Below are positions 1 through 9,033 of a stretch of 64,000 bases of DNA, in pieces; the stretch's first letter is position 1; every line of letters begins with the position of its first letter. The notes under the pieces were generated by a model. It saw only the letters and a list, made by a program, of their open reading frames with translations, did no database searches and was not told where the DNA came from. The stretch comes from CALKJP01 sp046299555 (GTDB lineage: Bacteria > Bacteroidota > Bacteroidia > JACCXN01). Location of the stretch: positions 101,190 to 165,189 of the forward strand of contig JBKBHS010000005.1 of NCBI GenBank assembly GCA_046299555.1, read 5' to 3'. The position numbers were made by a program, and so were the translations under genes.

Positions 1-226
1 CTTTACCATCAGCTGGGGCAATTATAGCATGTTCATTTATGGTAAGTTTTCTGTTTGGACTTCTGAAAAACTGTAACACAATTACCAGTAAAGCCAAAGA
101 AACTATATGAGTAAGAATCATTACTGGTTTAATATCTCCTGCAATAAAATATACTAAAGCATGTAAAACTATTATAAAAACTAAAGTAATTAATATGGTA
201 GGATAACCTTCTCTGTGAATTATCAT
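1..226 (-). CDS. psd: Phosphatidylserine decarboxylase, N-terminal part (cut by window edge)
   Basis: Reading the minus strand from the ATG at 226-224 gives an open frame to the window edge (75 codons). It starts MIIHREGYPTIL, has two hydrophobic stretches (about residues 11-29 and 34-50) and then FFRSPNR followed by IIAPADGK. This start, the membrane segments and the FFR-P/ADGK pair are typical of the short phosphatidylserine decarboxylase family, which makes phosphatidylethanolamine by decarboxylating phosphatidylserine at the inner membrane and matures by self-cleavage near its C-terminus (outside the window). cdsA, an earlier step of the same lipid pathway, lies upstream on the same strand. 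The gene is separated from glutamate dehydrogenase by a hairpin terminator, so it is probably expressed from its own promoter. The identification rests on the N-terminal third only. Confidence 0.85.
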   Translation of the reverse strand, partial: MIIHREGYPTILITLVFIIVLHALVYFIAGDIKPVMILTHIVSLALLVIVLQFFRSPNRKLTINEHAIIAPADGK

Positions 227-273
227 GGGTTAAAAATTTAGTACAACAAACCTACGTGAATTTTAGTAAACAA

Positions 274-303
274 AAAAACGCCCCAAATAATCGGGGCGTT
301 TTT
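274..303. terminator. Bidirectional Rho-independent terminator
   Basis: An 11-bp perfect stem (274-284 with 293-303) carries the GC core CGCCCC/GGGGCG, an 8-nt loop and A/T runs on both sides, so it yields a U tract on either strand. It follows the glutamate dehydrogenase stop codon on the minus strand and separates that gene from psd. Confidence 0.9.
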
Positions 304-327
304 ACTTAAAAACCACTTTAACATTAA

Positions 328-1662
328 TTAAAAGAAACTTTTGTATTTAATGGCTTTATCTAAACGCTTAAGTGCAGTAATATAAGCACCAATACGCATT
401 GTTGTTTTATATTGCTTGGCATTGTACCAAACATTTTCAAAAGCACGAATCATTGATGCATCTTGTTTTGCTGCTACTTCTGCTTCTGTCCAGTAATGTC
501 CGTAACGATTTTGTACCCATTCATAGTATGATACTGTAACTCCACCACCGTTTGCTAAAATATCCGGAACTACTACAATTCCTTTTGCTGCTAATATATC
601 ATCAGCTTCTGCTGTTGTAGGGCCATTAGCTCCTTCAACAATAATTTTAGCTTTTATATCATTAGCATTTTTTGCAGTAATTACATTTTGAATAGCACAA
701 GGAGCTAAAACATCTACGTTTAGAGTTAGAAGCTCATCGTTAGAAATTTCTTTACCACCTTTAAATCCTTTTAAAACTCCACCATTACCGGCAGCATATT
801 TTAAAGCAGCATTCACATCTATTCCTTTAGGATTATAAAAAGCACCAGTATGATCTGAAATGGCTACTATTTTTATTTTTGCATTATGCATTAAACGTGC
901 AGCATGTGAACCTACGTTTCCAAAACCTTGAATTGCAGCAGTAGCTGTTTTTCTGTTTACTCCGGTTACTTTCATAGCTTCTAAGGCAGCAACCATTACA
1001 CCACGACCAGTAGCTGCTTCACGCCCTTCAGAACCTCCTAATGTTAAAGGTTTTCCTGTAACTACACCTGGTTCATAATGACGCTTAACCTTAGAGAATG
1101 CATCAACAATCCATGCCATTTCACGTTTTCCTGTACCCATATCAGGAGCAGGAATATCTTTATCTACACCAAACACATCTGCCATTGCAACAGTATATGC
1201 TTTGGTTAATCTTTCTAATTCACCGGCAGACATTTTACGTGGGTCGCACATAATACCGCCTTTAGCACCGCCATAAGGAATGTTTGCAATTGCACATTTA
1301 AATGTCATCCATGCAGCAAGTGCTTGCACCTCATCTAAATCAACATCCATTGCATATCGTATTCCTCCTTTTGAAGGCCCAAGCGCTGTACTATGCACTA
1401 CGCGATATCCATCAAATACTTGCACTGAACCATCATCCATTTTAACAGGAATACCAACGATTGTTTGCTTTTCAGCTTTTCTTAAAACCGCTGCAACTTC
1501 AGGCGATAAATTTACCAGTTTAGCAGCTTTATCTAAACGAGCTAATACCGCAGCAAACATGCTTGTATGTTGCTGTGCAGCACCATTTGAATTATGACTT
1601 ACGGCAGTTTTTTTGTTTTCTGCTTTAGTGTTTTTGGAAGCACTTTTTATTTTTGTAGCCAT
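328..1662 (-). CDS. gdhA: Glu/Leu/Phe/Val dehydrogenase (glutamate dehydrogenase)
   Basis: This cytoplasmic enzyme reversibly deaminates an amino acid, most likely glutamate, to the 2-oxo acid with NAD(P)+. The sequence shows GPSKGGIRY and then IPYGGAKGGI around residue 132, which contains the catalytic lysine of the family, and a dinucleotide-binding GFGNVGSHAA at about residue 244. The C-terminal VEGANGPTT and ILANGGGVTVSYYEW segments are also conserved. At 444 residues it is about 25-30 longer than usual because of an N-terminal Lys/Ala/Asn-rich tail of roughly 35 residues before MFAAVLARLDKAA; that internal Met at residue 35 is a possible alternative start. The gene is probably monocistronic, with an upstream gap of 122 bp and a strong terminator after it. 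The amino acid preference cannot be fixed from sequence. Confidence 0.93.
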   Translation of the reverse strand: MATKIKSASKNTKAENKKTAVSHNSNGAAQQHTSMFAAVLARLDKAAKLVNLSPEVAAVLRKAEKQTIVGIPVKMDDGSVQVFDGYRVVHSTALGPSKGGIRYAMDVDLDEVQALAAWMTFKCAIANIPYGGAKGGIMCDPRKMSAGELERLTKAYTVAMADVFGVDKDIPAPDMGTGKREMAWIVDAFSKVKRHYEPGVVTGKPLTLGGSEGREAATGRGVMVAALEAMKVTGVNRKTATAAIQGFGNVGSHAARLMHNAKIKIVAISDHTGAFYNPKGIDVNAALKYAAGNGGVLKGFKGGKEISNDELLTLNVDVLAPCAIQNVITAKNANDIKAKIIVEGANGPTTAEADDILAAKGIVVVPDILANGGGVTVSYYEWVQNRYGHYWTEAEVAAKQDASMIRAFENVWYNAKQYKTTMRIGAYITALKRLDKAIKYKSFF

Positions 1663-1784
1663 TTTATTGATTTTAGTTAATAGTTATGTTGTTGGGGAGC
1701 GAAGTTATAAAAAGAAATTATCCCTCCCAATATTTTAGATAAAGCATTATTTTATCGCAATAAATATTGATTTATATCTGTCAT

Positions 1785-2612
1785 TTAATGAGAAATAAAA
1801 TATACGTAAGTAAACACCATAGGTGCTGCAATTAATACTGCGTCAAAACGATCGAGTAAACCACCATGACCCGGTAATATAGCTCCTGAATCTTTAATAT
1901 TTACACTTCTTTTAAACAATGATTCTGTTAAATCTCCTAAATTGCCAAATACAACTACTATAACAGCAATAATTAACCAATGTTTTAAATTTAAAATTGT
2001 AGTGTAATTATTTAATAAGTAAGCTGCAAGTAAAGTAAGTATTAATCCTCCTGCTGCACCTTCCCAAGTTTTTTTAGGAGATATACGTTCGAATAATTTA
2101 TGTTTTCCAAATGCTCTTCCCGCCAAATAAGCCCCTGTATCGTTAGTCCATATTAAAATAAAAAATCCCATTAACAACCAAGGATTATATTCAAATTGAA
2201 TTCCTAAAGGGCTATATAAAGCCAAATAATTTAAAAAAGCGAAAGGCAAGCTAATGTAAACTACCCCAAAAATTGCAAAAGCTATATTACCAAATGGCCT
2301 TTCTTTTTTGCGGTATAACTCAATTACAGCAATTAAAAATATCAGTGGGAAAATTAATATCAAATATTTTGATTGCAGTAAATTTTGAAAATACATGGCA
2401 GAAAGAAAATACACAGCCGTACCCGTAATTACAGAATATATTCTAAGTATGGTGTGATCTGTTTTAGGAACTATTCCATAAAACTCCCATAATGAAAGCA
2501 GCGAAATAATTCCAAATAAAATCAACATGCTATAGGAGCTCCAGAATATTCCGGCAATCATTATAGAAACAAATATAGCGCCTGTAATAGTGCGTAATGT
2601 AAAATTATTCAC
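1785..2612 (-). CDS. cdsA: Phosphatidate cytidylyltransferase (CDP-diglyceride synthase)
   Basis: This integral membrane enzyme makes CDP-diacylglycerol from phosphatidic acid and CTP, the precursor of all phospholipids. It is 275 residues with about seven or eight hydrophobic segments. The C-terminal family signature is clear: SLFKRSVNIKDSG followed by LPGHGGLLDRFDA, about 30-55 residues from the end, which contains the metal-binding Asp residues. WEGAAGG and LAGRAFGKHK upstream also fit. Its start overlaps the end of the DUF2007 gene by 8 nt, so the two are likely translationally coupled. psd of the same pathway lies downstream beyond the glutamate dehydrogenase gene. Confidence 0.95.
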   Translation of the reverse strand: MNNFTLRTITGAIFVSIMIAGIFWSSYSMLILFGIISLLSLWEFYGIVPKTDHTILRIYSVITGTAVYFLSAMYFQNLLQSKYLILIFPLIFLIAVIELYRKKERPFGNIAFAIFGVVYISLPFAFLNYLALYSPLGIQFEYNPWLLMGFFILIWTNDTGAYLAGRAFGKHKLFERISPKKTWEGAAGGLILTLLAAYLLNNYTTILNLKHWLIIAVIVVVFGNLGDLTESLFKRSVNIKDSGAILPGHGGLLDRFDAVLIAAPMVFTYVYFISH

Positions 2613-2814
2613 CTTTTGATTGTTTAATTAAATTAATGGCTCTTAATGCATCATCGGCATTTACAAATAATTCAATTTCACCAAAGGTAGTGTAAGTTGA
2701 ATCTATTTTGTTTACAGAAAAAGAATGGATATCTTCTTCGGCCAGCATACCTTTTATAAGTTCAATTTCATGTAAATGATTGGAGCTATATACTTTTACC
2801 CAATTTGATTCCAT
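2605..2814 (-). CDS. DUF2007 small protein
   Basis: A 69-residue soluble protein with the pattern WVKVYSSNHLHEIELIKGML, then IHSFSVNK and a C-terminal AINLIKQ helix. This is the DUF2007 family (putative signal-transducing, ferredoxin-like fold). Such genes are commonly found next to cdsA in Bacteroidota. No catalytic residues are visible. It overlaps cdsA by 8 nt and starts 6 nt after the LUD gene, so LUD-DUF2007-cdsA form one operon. Its function is unknown; a regulatory or binding role is only a guess. Confidence 0.85.
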   Translation of the reverse strand: MESNWVKVYSSNHLHEIELIKGMLAEEDIHSFSVNKIDSTYTTFGEIELFVNADDALRAINLIKQSKGE

Positions 2815-2820
2815 GAAAAT

Positions 2821-3471
2821 TTAATATGTGGTATCATCCACCAAAAAAACATAAATTTCTTTGGGGCCGTGAGCACCTATAATGAGTGTTTTTTCAATAT
2901 CGGCTGTACGGCTTGGCCCAGTAATAAATGAAATGAAAGAAGGAATTTTATCTTGGTATCTTTCTTTTAAACCTTGTAATGCGTCTTTAATATCGGGTAC
3001 TAATTGCGATAATTTTGCAATGACTATGTGAATATCAGGATAAATGTGTAATTGACGTCCTGTTTTTTGCTTTGATGAAACCACCACACTTCCTGTTCGT
3101 GCAACTAAAAATTCGCAAGCTGTTATACCGGTTTTTACTTTTAAAATATCGTTTGAATTTGGATAATAACTAATACCGACTTTTTGAAGATATTGTTGAA
3201 TTTGTTCTTCAAAACAACCTATATGTTCGTAATTATTTTCTTCTATTACGGCTTTTAATACTGCAATTAATTCATCTTCATTTTCACAATAAATAAACTT
3301 ACCGGTTAATTCCGTAAATCGTTCCGCAAAAGTTATTTCTAAAGGCTGATCAGGCATGTTGTAAATTGGAGAATCAAAATCTACATCTTTAGGAACTGCA
3401 TCAACAGCCTTATTCACCAAAGCATTTCTGATTTTTTTCAGAACTTTTTCTTTTGAGGTTGATTCTTGCAT
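2821..3471 (-). CDS. LUD domain protein (LutC/YkgG-like)
   Basis: 216 residues. The C-terminal half carries the LUD (DUF162) features: ITACEFLVARTGSVVV near residue 115 and the terminal block GPSRTADIEKTLIIGAHGP with a VFLVDD tail. LutC-type proteins take part with LutA and LutB in iron-sulfur lactate oxidation, but no lutA or lutB homologue is adjacent. In Bacteroidota this protein often stands alone beside ftsH and cdsA, so the link to lactate use should not be assumed. It is the first gene of the LUD-DUF2007-cdsA run. The 204-bp gap upstream, to ftsH, holds nothing recognisable. Confidence 0.88.
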   Translation of the reverse strand: MQESTSKEKVLKKIRNALVNKAVDAVPKDVDFDSPIYNMPDQPLEITFAERFTELTGKFIYCENEDELIAVLKAVIEENNYEHIGCFEEQIQQYLQKVGISYYPNSNDILKVKTGITACEFLVARTGSVVVSSKQKTGRQLHIYPDIHIVIAKLSQLVPDIKDALQGLKERYQDKIPSFISFITGPSRTADIEKTLIIGAHGPKEIYVFLVDDTTY

Positions 3472-3675
3472 TTTTAATTTATTATAAAATTAGAGATTGC
3501 AAATTAGAAAATTATATCTTTAAAATCGTTCAAATGTTAATTAAAAAAATGCAGATTATAAATTGAAAAAATCTATATTCTAAACTCAAAAAAATCAACT
3601 CTTTAATTCAAAAACCAAAAGAGGTCTTTAGTCTTAGCTCTTTTAGTCAGCAAACTGGCTTCTTTAAACTAAAAA

Positions 3676-5775
3676 CTAAATAGCGGGAGCCACAGGAGGA
3701 ATTGCATCTGCATCTCCTTGTTGCTCCTGAGATTTTGGTTCACTGAAAGTGGGTGAAGTTTGTTGTGCTTTATTTTCTTCTTCCGCTTTTTTAGCTTCTG
3801 CTTCTTCTTGTAAATCTCTTTCAAACATACGTTTACCAAAAATCTCTTCTAAATCTTCTTTAAAAATTACTTCTTTTTGCAATAATGCATTAGCTAATTT
3901 ATCTAATTTTTCTCTGTTCTCAAGCAATATTTTTTTTGTTCTTTCATAAGCTTCATCAATCATTCTTTTTACTTCTTCATCAATTAATTCTGCTGTTTTT
4001 TCGCTATATGGTTTAGTTAATGCATATTCGTTTTGTCCGGTAGAATCGTAATAACTTATATTGCCTAATTTTTCATTTAATCCATAAATGGTTATCATAG
4101 CATAGGCTTGCTTCGTTATTTTTTCCAAATCGCTTAAAGCTCCGGTAGATATATTTCCAAAAACTATTTCTTCAGCCGCTCTACCACCGAGAGTAGCACA
4201 CATTTCGTCTATTAATTGTTCTTTGGTAGTTATTTGTCGTTCTTCAGGCAAATACCAAGCTGCACCTAAAGATTTTCCTCTTGGTACTATGGTTACTTTA
4301 ATAAGTGGTGAAGCGTGTTCAAGCAACCAACTTACAGATGCATGTCCTGCTTCATGATACGCTATTCGTTTCTTTTCTTCTGGACGTATGATCTTATTTT
4401 TCTTTTCTAATCCGCCAATAATTCTATCAACTGCATCTAAAAAGTCTTGCTTGCTTACAGAGGTTTTATTATGGCGAGCTGCTATTAATGCTGCTTCATT
4501 GCAAAGGTTAGCAATATCAGCTCCTGAAAAACCGGGTGTTTGACGTGCCAAAAAATCAATATCTACCGATGAGTCTAATTTTAAAGGTTTAAGATGCACT
4601 TTAAAAATTTCTTTACGTTCGTTCAGCTCCGGCATATCAACATAAATCTGACGATCGAAGCGTCCCGGACGTAATAATGCTTTATCTAAAATATCTGCAC
4701 GGTTAGTTGCTGCCATTACAATAATTCCTGAATTGGAACCAAACCCATCCATTTCTGTCAACAACTGATTAAGTGTGCTTTCGCGCTCATCGTTTGCACC
4801 TTGCATTGGGTTTTTGCCTCGTGCACGACCAATGGCATCTATCTCGTCAATAAAAATTATACAAGGAGCTTTTTCTTTTGCCTGACGGAATAAATCGCGC
4901 ACACGCGATGCTCCTACTCCAACAAACATTTCCACAAAATCAGATCCGGAAAGTGAAAAGAATGGTACTTTAGCCTCACCGGCAACAGCTTTTGCTAATA
5001 ATGTTTTTCCCGTTCCGGGCGGACCAACCAATAAGGCTCCTTTTGGAATTTTTGCTCCGAGCGAAGTATATTTCTTGGAATTTTTTAAAAAGTCAACAAT
5101 CTCCATTACCTCTTCCTTAGCGCCTTCCAAACCAGCTACATCATTAAAAGTAACATTTACTCGTGTATCCTGATCAAAAAGCTGTGCTCTTGATTTTCCA
5201 AAATTGAAAATTTGTCCGGGTCCTCCTGCTCCTCCTCCGCTCATTCTACGCATAATAAAAATCCATAGCCCAATCATTAATGCAAAAGGAATAACCCAAC
5301 TTAAAATATCGCCTGTCCAGTTTTTTCTTGGATCGTAGATTACCTGAATTTTTTCATCTTGTGAAAAATCCTTTTGAGCTTCTTTTAAATCAGCATTAAA
5401 AGTTTCAACTGAACCTATGGTAAATACATAATGAGGTCCGTTATTTTCTGCTCTACCAAAGCCTTTTGTTCTTACTTTTTCGTATTGAGGTTTTTTAAGG
5501 CTTTCTTTTTTTATGTAAACTTCTGCAACTAAATCGTTGGTTACAACTACCACTTTTTCTACATCATGCTGTTTAAGCATTTTATTTTCAAATTCTTGCC
5601 AAGTAGTGGTTCGAACAGTATTACCAAAATTAAAAATTTGCAGACTTATAAATATAATGGCAATTACGGCATATATCCAATAAAAATTAAAACCTCCACC
5701 TGGTTTAGGATTTTTATTGCTAAATGTACTTTTTACTTTATCAAATTGATTTTTCGTTTCGTTTTTATCGCTCAT
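3676..5775 (-). CDS. ftsH: ATP-dependent zinc metalloprotease FtsH
   Basis: Membrane-anchored AAA+ protease that extracts and degrades misfolded membrane proteins and regulatory factors. It has two transmembrane segments (about residues 32-50 and 159-176) flanking a periplasmic domain. The AAA module has Walker A GPPGTGKT (about 248-255), Walker B IIFIDEIDAIG and the second region of homology ATNRADILDKALLRPGRFDR. The zinc motif HEAGH is at about 473-477. The roughly 50-residue C-terminal tail is Glu/Ala/Gln-rich and ends in APAI, as in many Bacteroidota FtsH proteins. Length 699 is normal. The next gene upstream, rsfS, ends 53 nt before the ftsH start, so they may be co-transcribed. Confidence 0.98.
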   Translation of the reverse strand: MSDKNETKNQFDKVKSTFSNKNPKPGGGFNFYWIYAVIAIIFISLQIFNFGNTVRTTTWQEFENKMLKQHDVEKVVVVTNDLVAEVYIKKESLKKPQYEKVRTKGFGRAENNGPHYVFTIGSVETFNADLKEAQKDFSQDEKIQVIYDPRKNWTGDILSWVIPFALMIGLWIFIMRRMSGGGAGGPGQIFNFGKSRAQLFDQDTRVNVTFNDVAGLEGAKEEVMEIVDFLKNSKKYTSLGAKIPKGALLVGPPGTGKTLLAKAVAGEAKVPFFSLSGSDFVEMFVGVGASRVRDLFRQAKEKAPCIIFIDEIDAIGRARGKNPMQGANDERESTLNQLLTEMDGFGSNSGIIVMAATNRADILDKALLRPGRFDRQIYVDMPELNERKEIFKVHLKPLKLDSSVDIDFLARQTPGFSGADIANLCNEAALIAARHNKTSVSKQDFLDAVDRIIGGLEKKNKIIRPEEKKRIAYHEAGHASVSWLLEHASPLIKVTIVPRGKSLGAAWYLPEERQITTKEQLIDEMCATLGGRAAEEIVFGNISTGALSDLEKITKQAYAMITIYGLNEKLGNISYYDSTGQNEYALTKPYSEKTAELIDEEVKRMIDEAYERTKKILLENREKLDKLANALLQKEVIFKEDLEEIFGKRMFERDLQEEAEAKKAEEENKAQQTSPTFSEPKSQEQQGDADAIPPVAPAI

Positions 5776-5828
5776 TTTGTGTTATTCTTTAGGTTTAAAT
5801 TCTATCAACAATTATTGAAATCGAAAGT

Positions 5829-6338
5829 TTATTCACTAACATAAGTAAATTCAGCATCAGCCCAAAGTTTTTCGATATTATAAAATTCACGCGAGGGTGT
5901 TTGAAAAACATGCGCCACTACATTCACATAATCAATCAATACCCATTGATTATTGCTCAATCCTTCCATGTGCCAAGGACTTTCTCCTGTTTTTTTCTTA
6001 ACTGTTTCTTCAACTGAATAAGCTAATGCATTTACTTGAGTAGTTGATTCTGCATCGCAAATAACAAAAAATTCACATACTGAATTTGGAATTTTTCGCA
6101 AATCGAGATATACAATATTTTTTCCTTTTTTTTCTTCCATTCCAAGCACAATTGCTTTTACTAATTCAAGTGCAGCATCTTTAATTACTTTGTTTTTAGT
6201 ATTCGATTTGCTTGTTTTTGAAGTATTTTTAGCATCTGTTTTTTTGGCTTTTGCTTTTGTTTTTGATGTAGATGTTACGGTTTTAACCTTAGTTACTTTT
6301 TCCGTAGTATCTTTTTTCCCAGTTTTTGTATTTCCCAT
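5829..6338 (-). CDS. rsfS: Ribosome silencing factor RsfS
   Basis: RsfS (DUF143, Iojap family) binds ribosomal protein L14 and blocks joining of the 30S and 50S subunits during starvation. The family core occupies residues about 60-165, with VYLDLRKIPNSVCEFFVICDAES, here split as VYLDLRKI and CEFFVICDAEST, then SPWHMEGLSNNQWVLIDYVN and VHVF-like AHVFQTPSREFYNIEKLW. The first 50 residues or so are an unusual Lys/Thr/Ser tail (repeated TSK, TKAKAKK). Such basic low-complexity tails may bind RNA, which is inference. The gene is divergent from birA and upstream of ftsH. A -7-like element TATTTTTG lies in the intergenic region on the minus strand. Confidence 0.93.
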   Translation of the reverse strand: MGNTKTGKKDTTEKVTKVKTVTSTSKTKAKAKKTDAKNTSKTSKSNTKNKVIKDAALELVKAIVLGMEEKKGKNIVYLDLRKIPNSVCEFFVICDAESTTQVNALAYSVEETVKKKTGESPWHMEGLSNNQWVLIDYVNVVAHVFQTPSREFYNIEKLWADAEFTYVSE

Positions 6339-6381
6339 TTAATTTAATTAAGCAAATGTTGAGCGTTTTATTTAATTCTTG

Positions 6382-6389
6382 CAAAAATA
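6382..6389 (-). promoter_or_regulatory. Bacteroidota -7 element for rsfS
   Basis: Read on the minus strand this is TATTTTTG, an exact TAnnTTTG match 43 nt before the rsfS start. No clear -33 TTTG lies at the expected 19-nt spacing, so support is moderate. Confidence 0.45.
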
Positions 6390-6416
6390 ATGATTTTTAC
6401 CTTGTTTTATTCTTTT

Positions 6417-6424
6417 TAAGTTTG
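6417..6424 (+). promoter_or_regulatory. Bacteroidota -7 element for birA
   Basis: TAAGTTTG matches TAnnTTTG and lies 34 nt before the birA ATG. A T-run (6394-6398) sits near the expected -33 position but is not a perfect TTTG. Confidence 0.45.
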
Positions 6425-6458
6425 ACTTTAGTCTTCAATAAATATACCTAAAATTTGA

Positions 6459-7208
6459 ATGAATACACTTTTTGTTGGACAACAATTTATAAAACTGGAG
6501 CGTGTTGATTCTACAAACCGCTATGCACAAGACATGGCAAAGAATGGGCTTTTGCATGAAGGTGCCGTAATAAGTGCATTTGAGCAGTATTTAGGCAAAG
6601 GTCAAAGAGGCAGCAGTTGGCAAACGGTGGCAGGAAAAAATATTACCCTGAGCGTTTATTTAAAGCCTCGATTTTTAAATACGCAACAACAGTTTTTATT
6701 AAGCCAGTGCATCGCTTTGGCGCTATATGACTGTATTAGTCATTATTGCAAAACAAGCGTTTTTATAAAGTGGCCAAACGATATTTTAATTAATGACAAA
6801 AAGGCAGCAGGCATATTGATTGAAAATTCAATTAAAAACAATGTGATTGATTATTCAATTGTTGGAATTGGATTAAACGTTAACCAAACCGAATTCGAAA
6901 ATTTGCCCCAAGCTACCTCTTTGCAAATTCAATGTGGCAAAGAATTGAATTTAGAAGAAGTAACAACACTACTTTGCCAGTGCATTGAAAAACGTTATTT
7001 CCAACTTAAAAAAAACAGCTCATCCATACATAAATCTTATATAGAACATTTATACCGATTTAATACCAATGCAAACTATATTTATCAAAAAGAAAAAATA
7101 AGTGCCCGAATTATGGATGTACAGGCAGATGGTAAATTAGTATTACAAAAAGAATACGGTGAAAAAATAATTTGTGATTTAAAGGAGCTTGAGTTTGTAT
7201 TTAATTAA
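6459..7208 (+). CDS. birA: Biotin--[acetyl-CoA-carboxylase] ligase
   Basis: This enzyme activates biotin with ATP and attaches it to the carboxyl carrier protein of biotin-dependent carboxylases in the cytoplasm. The sequence has the early RVDSTNRYAQ, the biotinyl-AMP loop GKGQRGSSW (about residues 46-54), the substrate motif FIKWPNDI, KKAAGILIEN and VGIGLNVNQ. At 249 residues it is the catalytic domain with the small SH3-like C-terminal domain. The N-terminal helix-turn-helix repressor domain of E. coli BirA is absent, so it should not act as a biotin repressor. It is divergent from rsfS. Confidence 0.95.
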   Translation: MNTLFVGQQFIKLERVDSTNRYAQDMAKNGLLHEGAVISAFEQYLGKGQRGSSWQTVAGKNITLSVYLKPRFLNTQQQFLLSQCIALALYDCISHYCKTSVFIKWPNDILINDKKAAGILIENSIKNNVIDYSIVGIGLNVNQTEFENLPQATSLQIQCGKELNLEEVTTLLCQCIEKRYFQLKKNSSSIHKSYIEHLYRFNTNANYIYQKEKISARIMDVQADGKLVLQKEYGEKIICDLKELEFVFN

Positions 7209-7241
7209 ATTTTACAGTAATTTTATATTAAATACTCTATT

Positions 7242-8186
7242 ATGAAAAAAGTATTAATTTCCATAACTATACTATACTGTCTTATCCATTATAAATCAGA
7301 TGCACAAAATAATCAACCTTTTAAGGGCGAATCAACTAAATCTTCATTACTTATTAATTTAAACCAGCAAAATAGCAAAATAGATGTAAATACAAATAAA
7401 AACAACTTTACTGTAAACCCCAATCTTGCCATAAAAGAAAATAATCTTGTATTTAATGATAACCAAACAAGGTCTTATAAACATTCCGAAATAAGCCAAT
7501 CCACTTCACCAATTAAACATACTTCATTCTCAATTTATAACTCCGATAAATCTGAAATAATTTATTCCAAACAAGTTTATAGAAACGAAAATTTAGTAAA
7601 TGGTGAAATTAAACGTTTCAATAAAGAAAACGAATTGGTTGAAAACGCTATCTATACTAATGGTGTATGTCAAAAATTGTGGCAAAATGTTATAGGTAGC
7701 GAGATTCATTGGGATACTATACCATTTTCTGAAAATGCTACAGGTGTTGTAATTACAGATAATATTCATCAATTATTTAGTGCCAAATATCAAACCATTA
7801 ATTCCACTAAAAAGCATGAAATAGCTACTGCCACAAACGAATTAGGAACTATAACCTTTCAATCTATACAAAAAAACTTTCAACCCAACTTTCGCTCCAT
7901 TACTAATTTAGAATTTACATCGTTTAGTAACACTACGCTTAGATGCTGGTGTAAAAATGAAAACGATGAAGTTTATCTTCAATTTCCGTATGCAAGCTTT
8001 TATCCATCCGGCCATGTTCAATTAAGAGGTGATGTATATGTAAACATTTGTAAGAAAAATAAAGTAAAACCCTTTGGTAAATGGTATAAATATGACCAAT
8101 TTGGAAATATCATCGGTATTAAACATTATCAATCACTTAAAGAAGGCTTTTTAACTATAGCCCCGCCCGACTGCGAAGAATTTTAA
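7242..8186 (+). CDS. Secreted protein of unknown function with MORN-like segments
   Basis: 314 residues with a signal peptide (MKKVLISITILYCLIHYKSDA, cleavage before QNNQ). The N-terminal 100 residues are Asn/Gln/Lys-rich and low in complexity. Later parts resemble the antitoxin-like MORN repeats of Bacteroidota: NENLVNGEIKRFNKENELVE near residue 115 and GKWYKYDQFGNIIGIKHY near 280. Four cysteines lie in the C-terminal half. The gene starts 33 nt after birA on the same strand, but nothing suggests a shared role. The product is probably periplasmic or surface located; its function is unknown. Confidence 0.7.
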   Translation: MKKVLISITILYCLIHYKSDAQNNQPFKGESTKSSLLINLNQQNSKIDVNTNKNNFTVNPNLAIKENNLVFNDNQTRSYKHSEISQSTSPIKHTSFSIYNSDKSEIIYSKQVYRNENLVNGEIKRFNKENELVENAIYTNGVCQKLWQNVIGSEIHWDTIPFSENATGVVITDNIHQLFSAKYQTINSTKKHEIATATNELGTITFQSIQKNFQPNFRSITNLEFTSFSNTTLRCWCKNENDEVYLQFPYASFYPSGHVQLRGDVYVNICKKNKVKPFGKWYKYDQFGNIIGIKHYQSLKEGFLTIAPPDCEEF

Positions 8187-8242
8187 TTTTTCATAAACTT
8201 GTACAAAATAAACTTTTCATAGCTTTAGCTGTTATTTATTCG

Positions 8243-9031
8243 ATGTTATACCATAAAATTCATATTAAAGAAGGAGCAACCGAATGGGTAGTTTTTGTGC
8301 ATGGCGCAGGAGGAAGTTCATCGGTATGGTTCAGACAAATAAAATCATTTAGTCAAGAATTTAATTTACTGTTGATTGATTTAAGAGGTCATGGAAAATC
8401 AAAAAGTATTGAAGAGATAAACGCTAAAAAAGATTATTCTTTTGAAGCCATTGCCAAAGAAATAATTGAAGTGGTAGATTATTACCATATTAAAAAAGCT
8501 CATTTTGTTGGTGTTTCGCTTGGTACTATCATTATCCGTCAAATTGCTGATATCGATAGCTCCTATATAAAATCAATGATTTTAACAGGTGCAGTAACTC
8601 GCTTAAATATTAAATCGCGATTTCTTTTAAAATTAGGACGTGCATTAAAAAGCATTTTACCAAATATGGTATTGTATAAGCTGTTTGCCTACATTATAAT
8701 GCCTAAAAAGAATCACGAAAAATCGCGTTTTATATTTATTCGCGAAGCTGAAAAAGTGGCGAAAAAAGAGTTTTTGCGCTGGTTTAATCTTACCGCTCAA
8801 TTGGCTTCCTACCTTCAGTATTTATACGAAAAAGATTTAGGTATTCCTACACTTTACATTATGGGCGAAGAAGATCATTTGTTTTTAGAACCGGTTAAAC
8901 AACTAGTAAACAAAATGAAAAATGCCCGTTTGCAGATTGTTGAAAAATGCGGACATGTTGTAAATATTGAACAAGCAGAAGCATTTAATAAAATTTCTAT
9001 TCAGTTTATTAAACAACCATCACTGGCATAA
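8243..9031 (+). CDS. Alpha/beta hydrolase
   Basis: 262 residues, no signal peptide. The oxyanion-hole segment HGAGGSSSVW starts at residue 20. The nucleophile elbow GVSLGT places the catalytic Ser at about residue 92, the acid is the Asp of GEEDHLF, and the His is in KCGHVVNIEQ. This is a canonical soluble alpha/beta hydrolase of the esterase or lactonase kind; the substrate is unknown. It ends 2 nt before a second alpha/beta hydrolase, so the pair is likely co-translated. The two proteins share only family-level similarity and are not a recent duplication. Confidence 0.88.
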   Translation: MLYHKIHIKEGATEWVVFVHGAGGSSSVWFRQIKSFSQEFNLLLIDLRGHGKSKSIEEINAKKDYSFEAIAKEIIEVVDYYHIKKAHFVGVSLGTIIIRQIADIDSSYIKSMILTGAVTRLNIKSRFLLKLGRALKSILPNMVLYKLFAYIIMPKKNHEKSRFIFIREAEKVAKKEFLRWFNLTAQLASYLQYLYEKDLGIPTLYIMGEEDHLFLEPVKQLVNKMKNARLQIVEKCGHVVNIEQAEAFNKISIQFIKQPSLA

Positions 9032-9033
9032 TC

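Noticed and set aside
1280..1597. 105-codon frame antisense to glutamate dehydrogenase
   Set aside because: It is fully inside a conserved gene on the other strand and has no recognisable domain.
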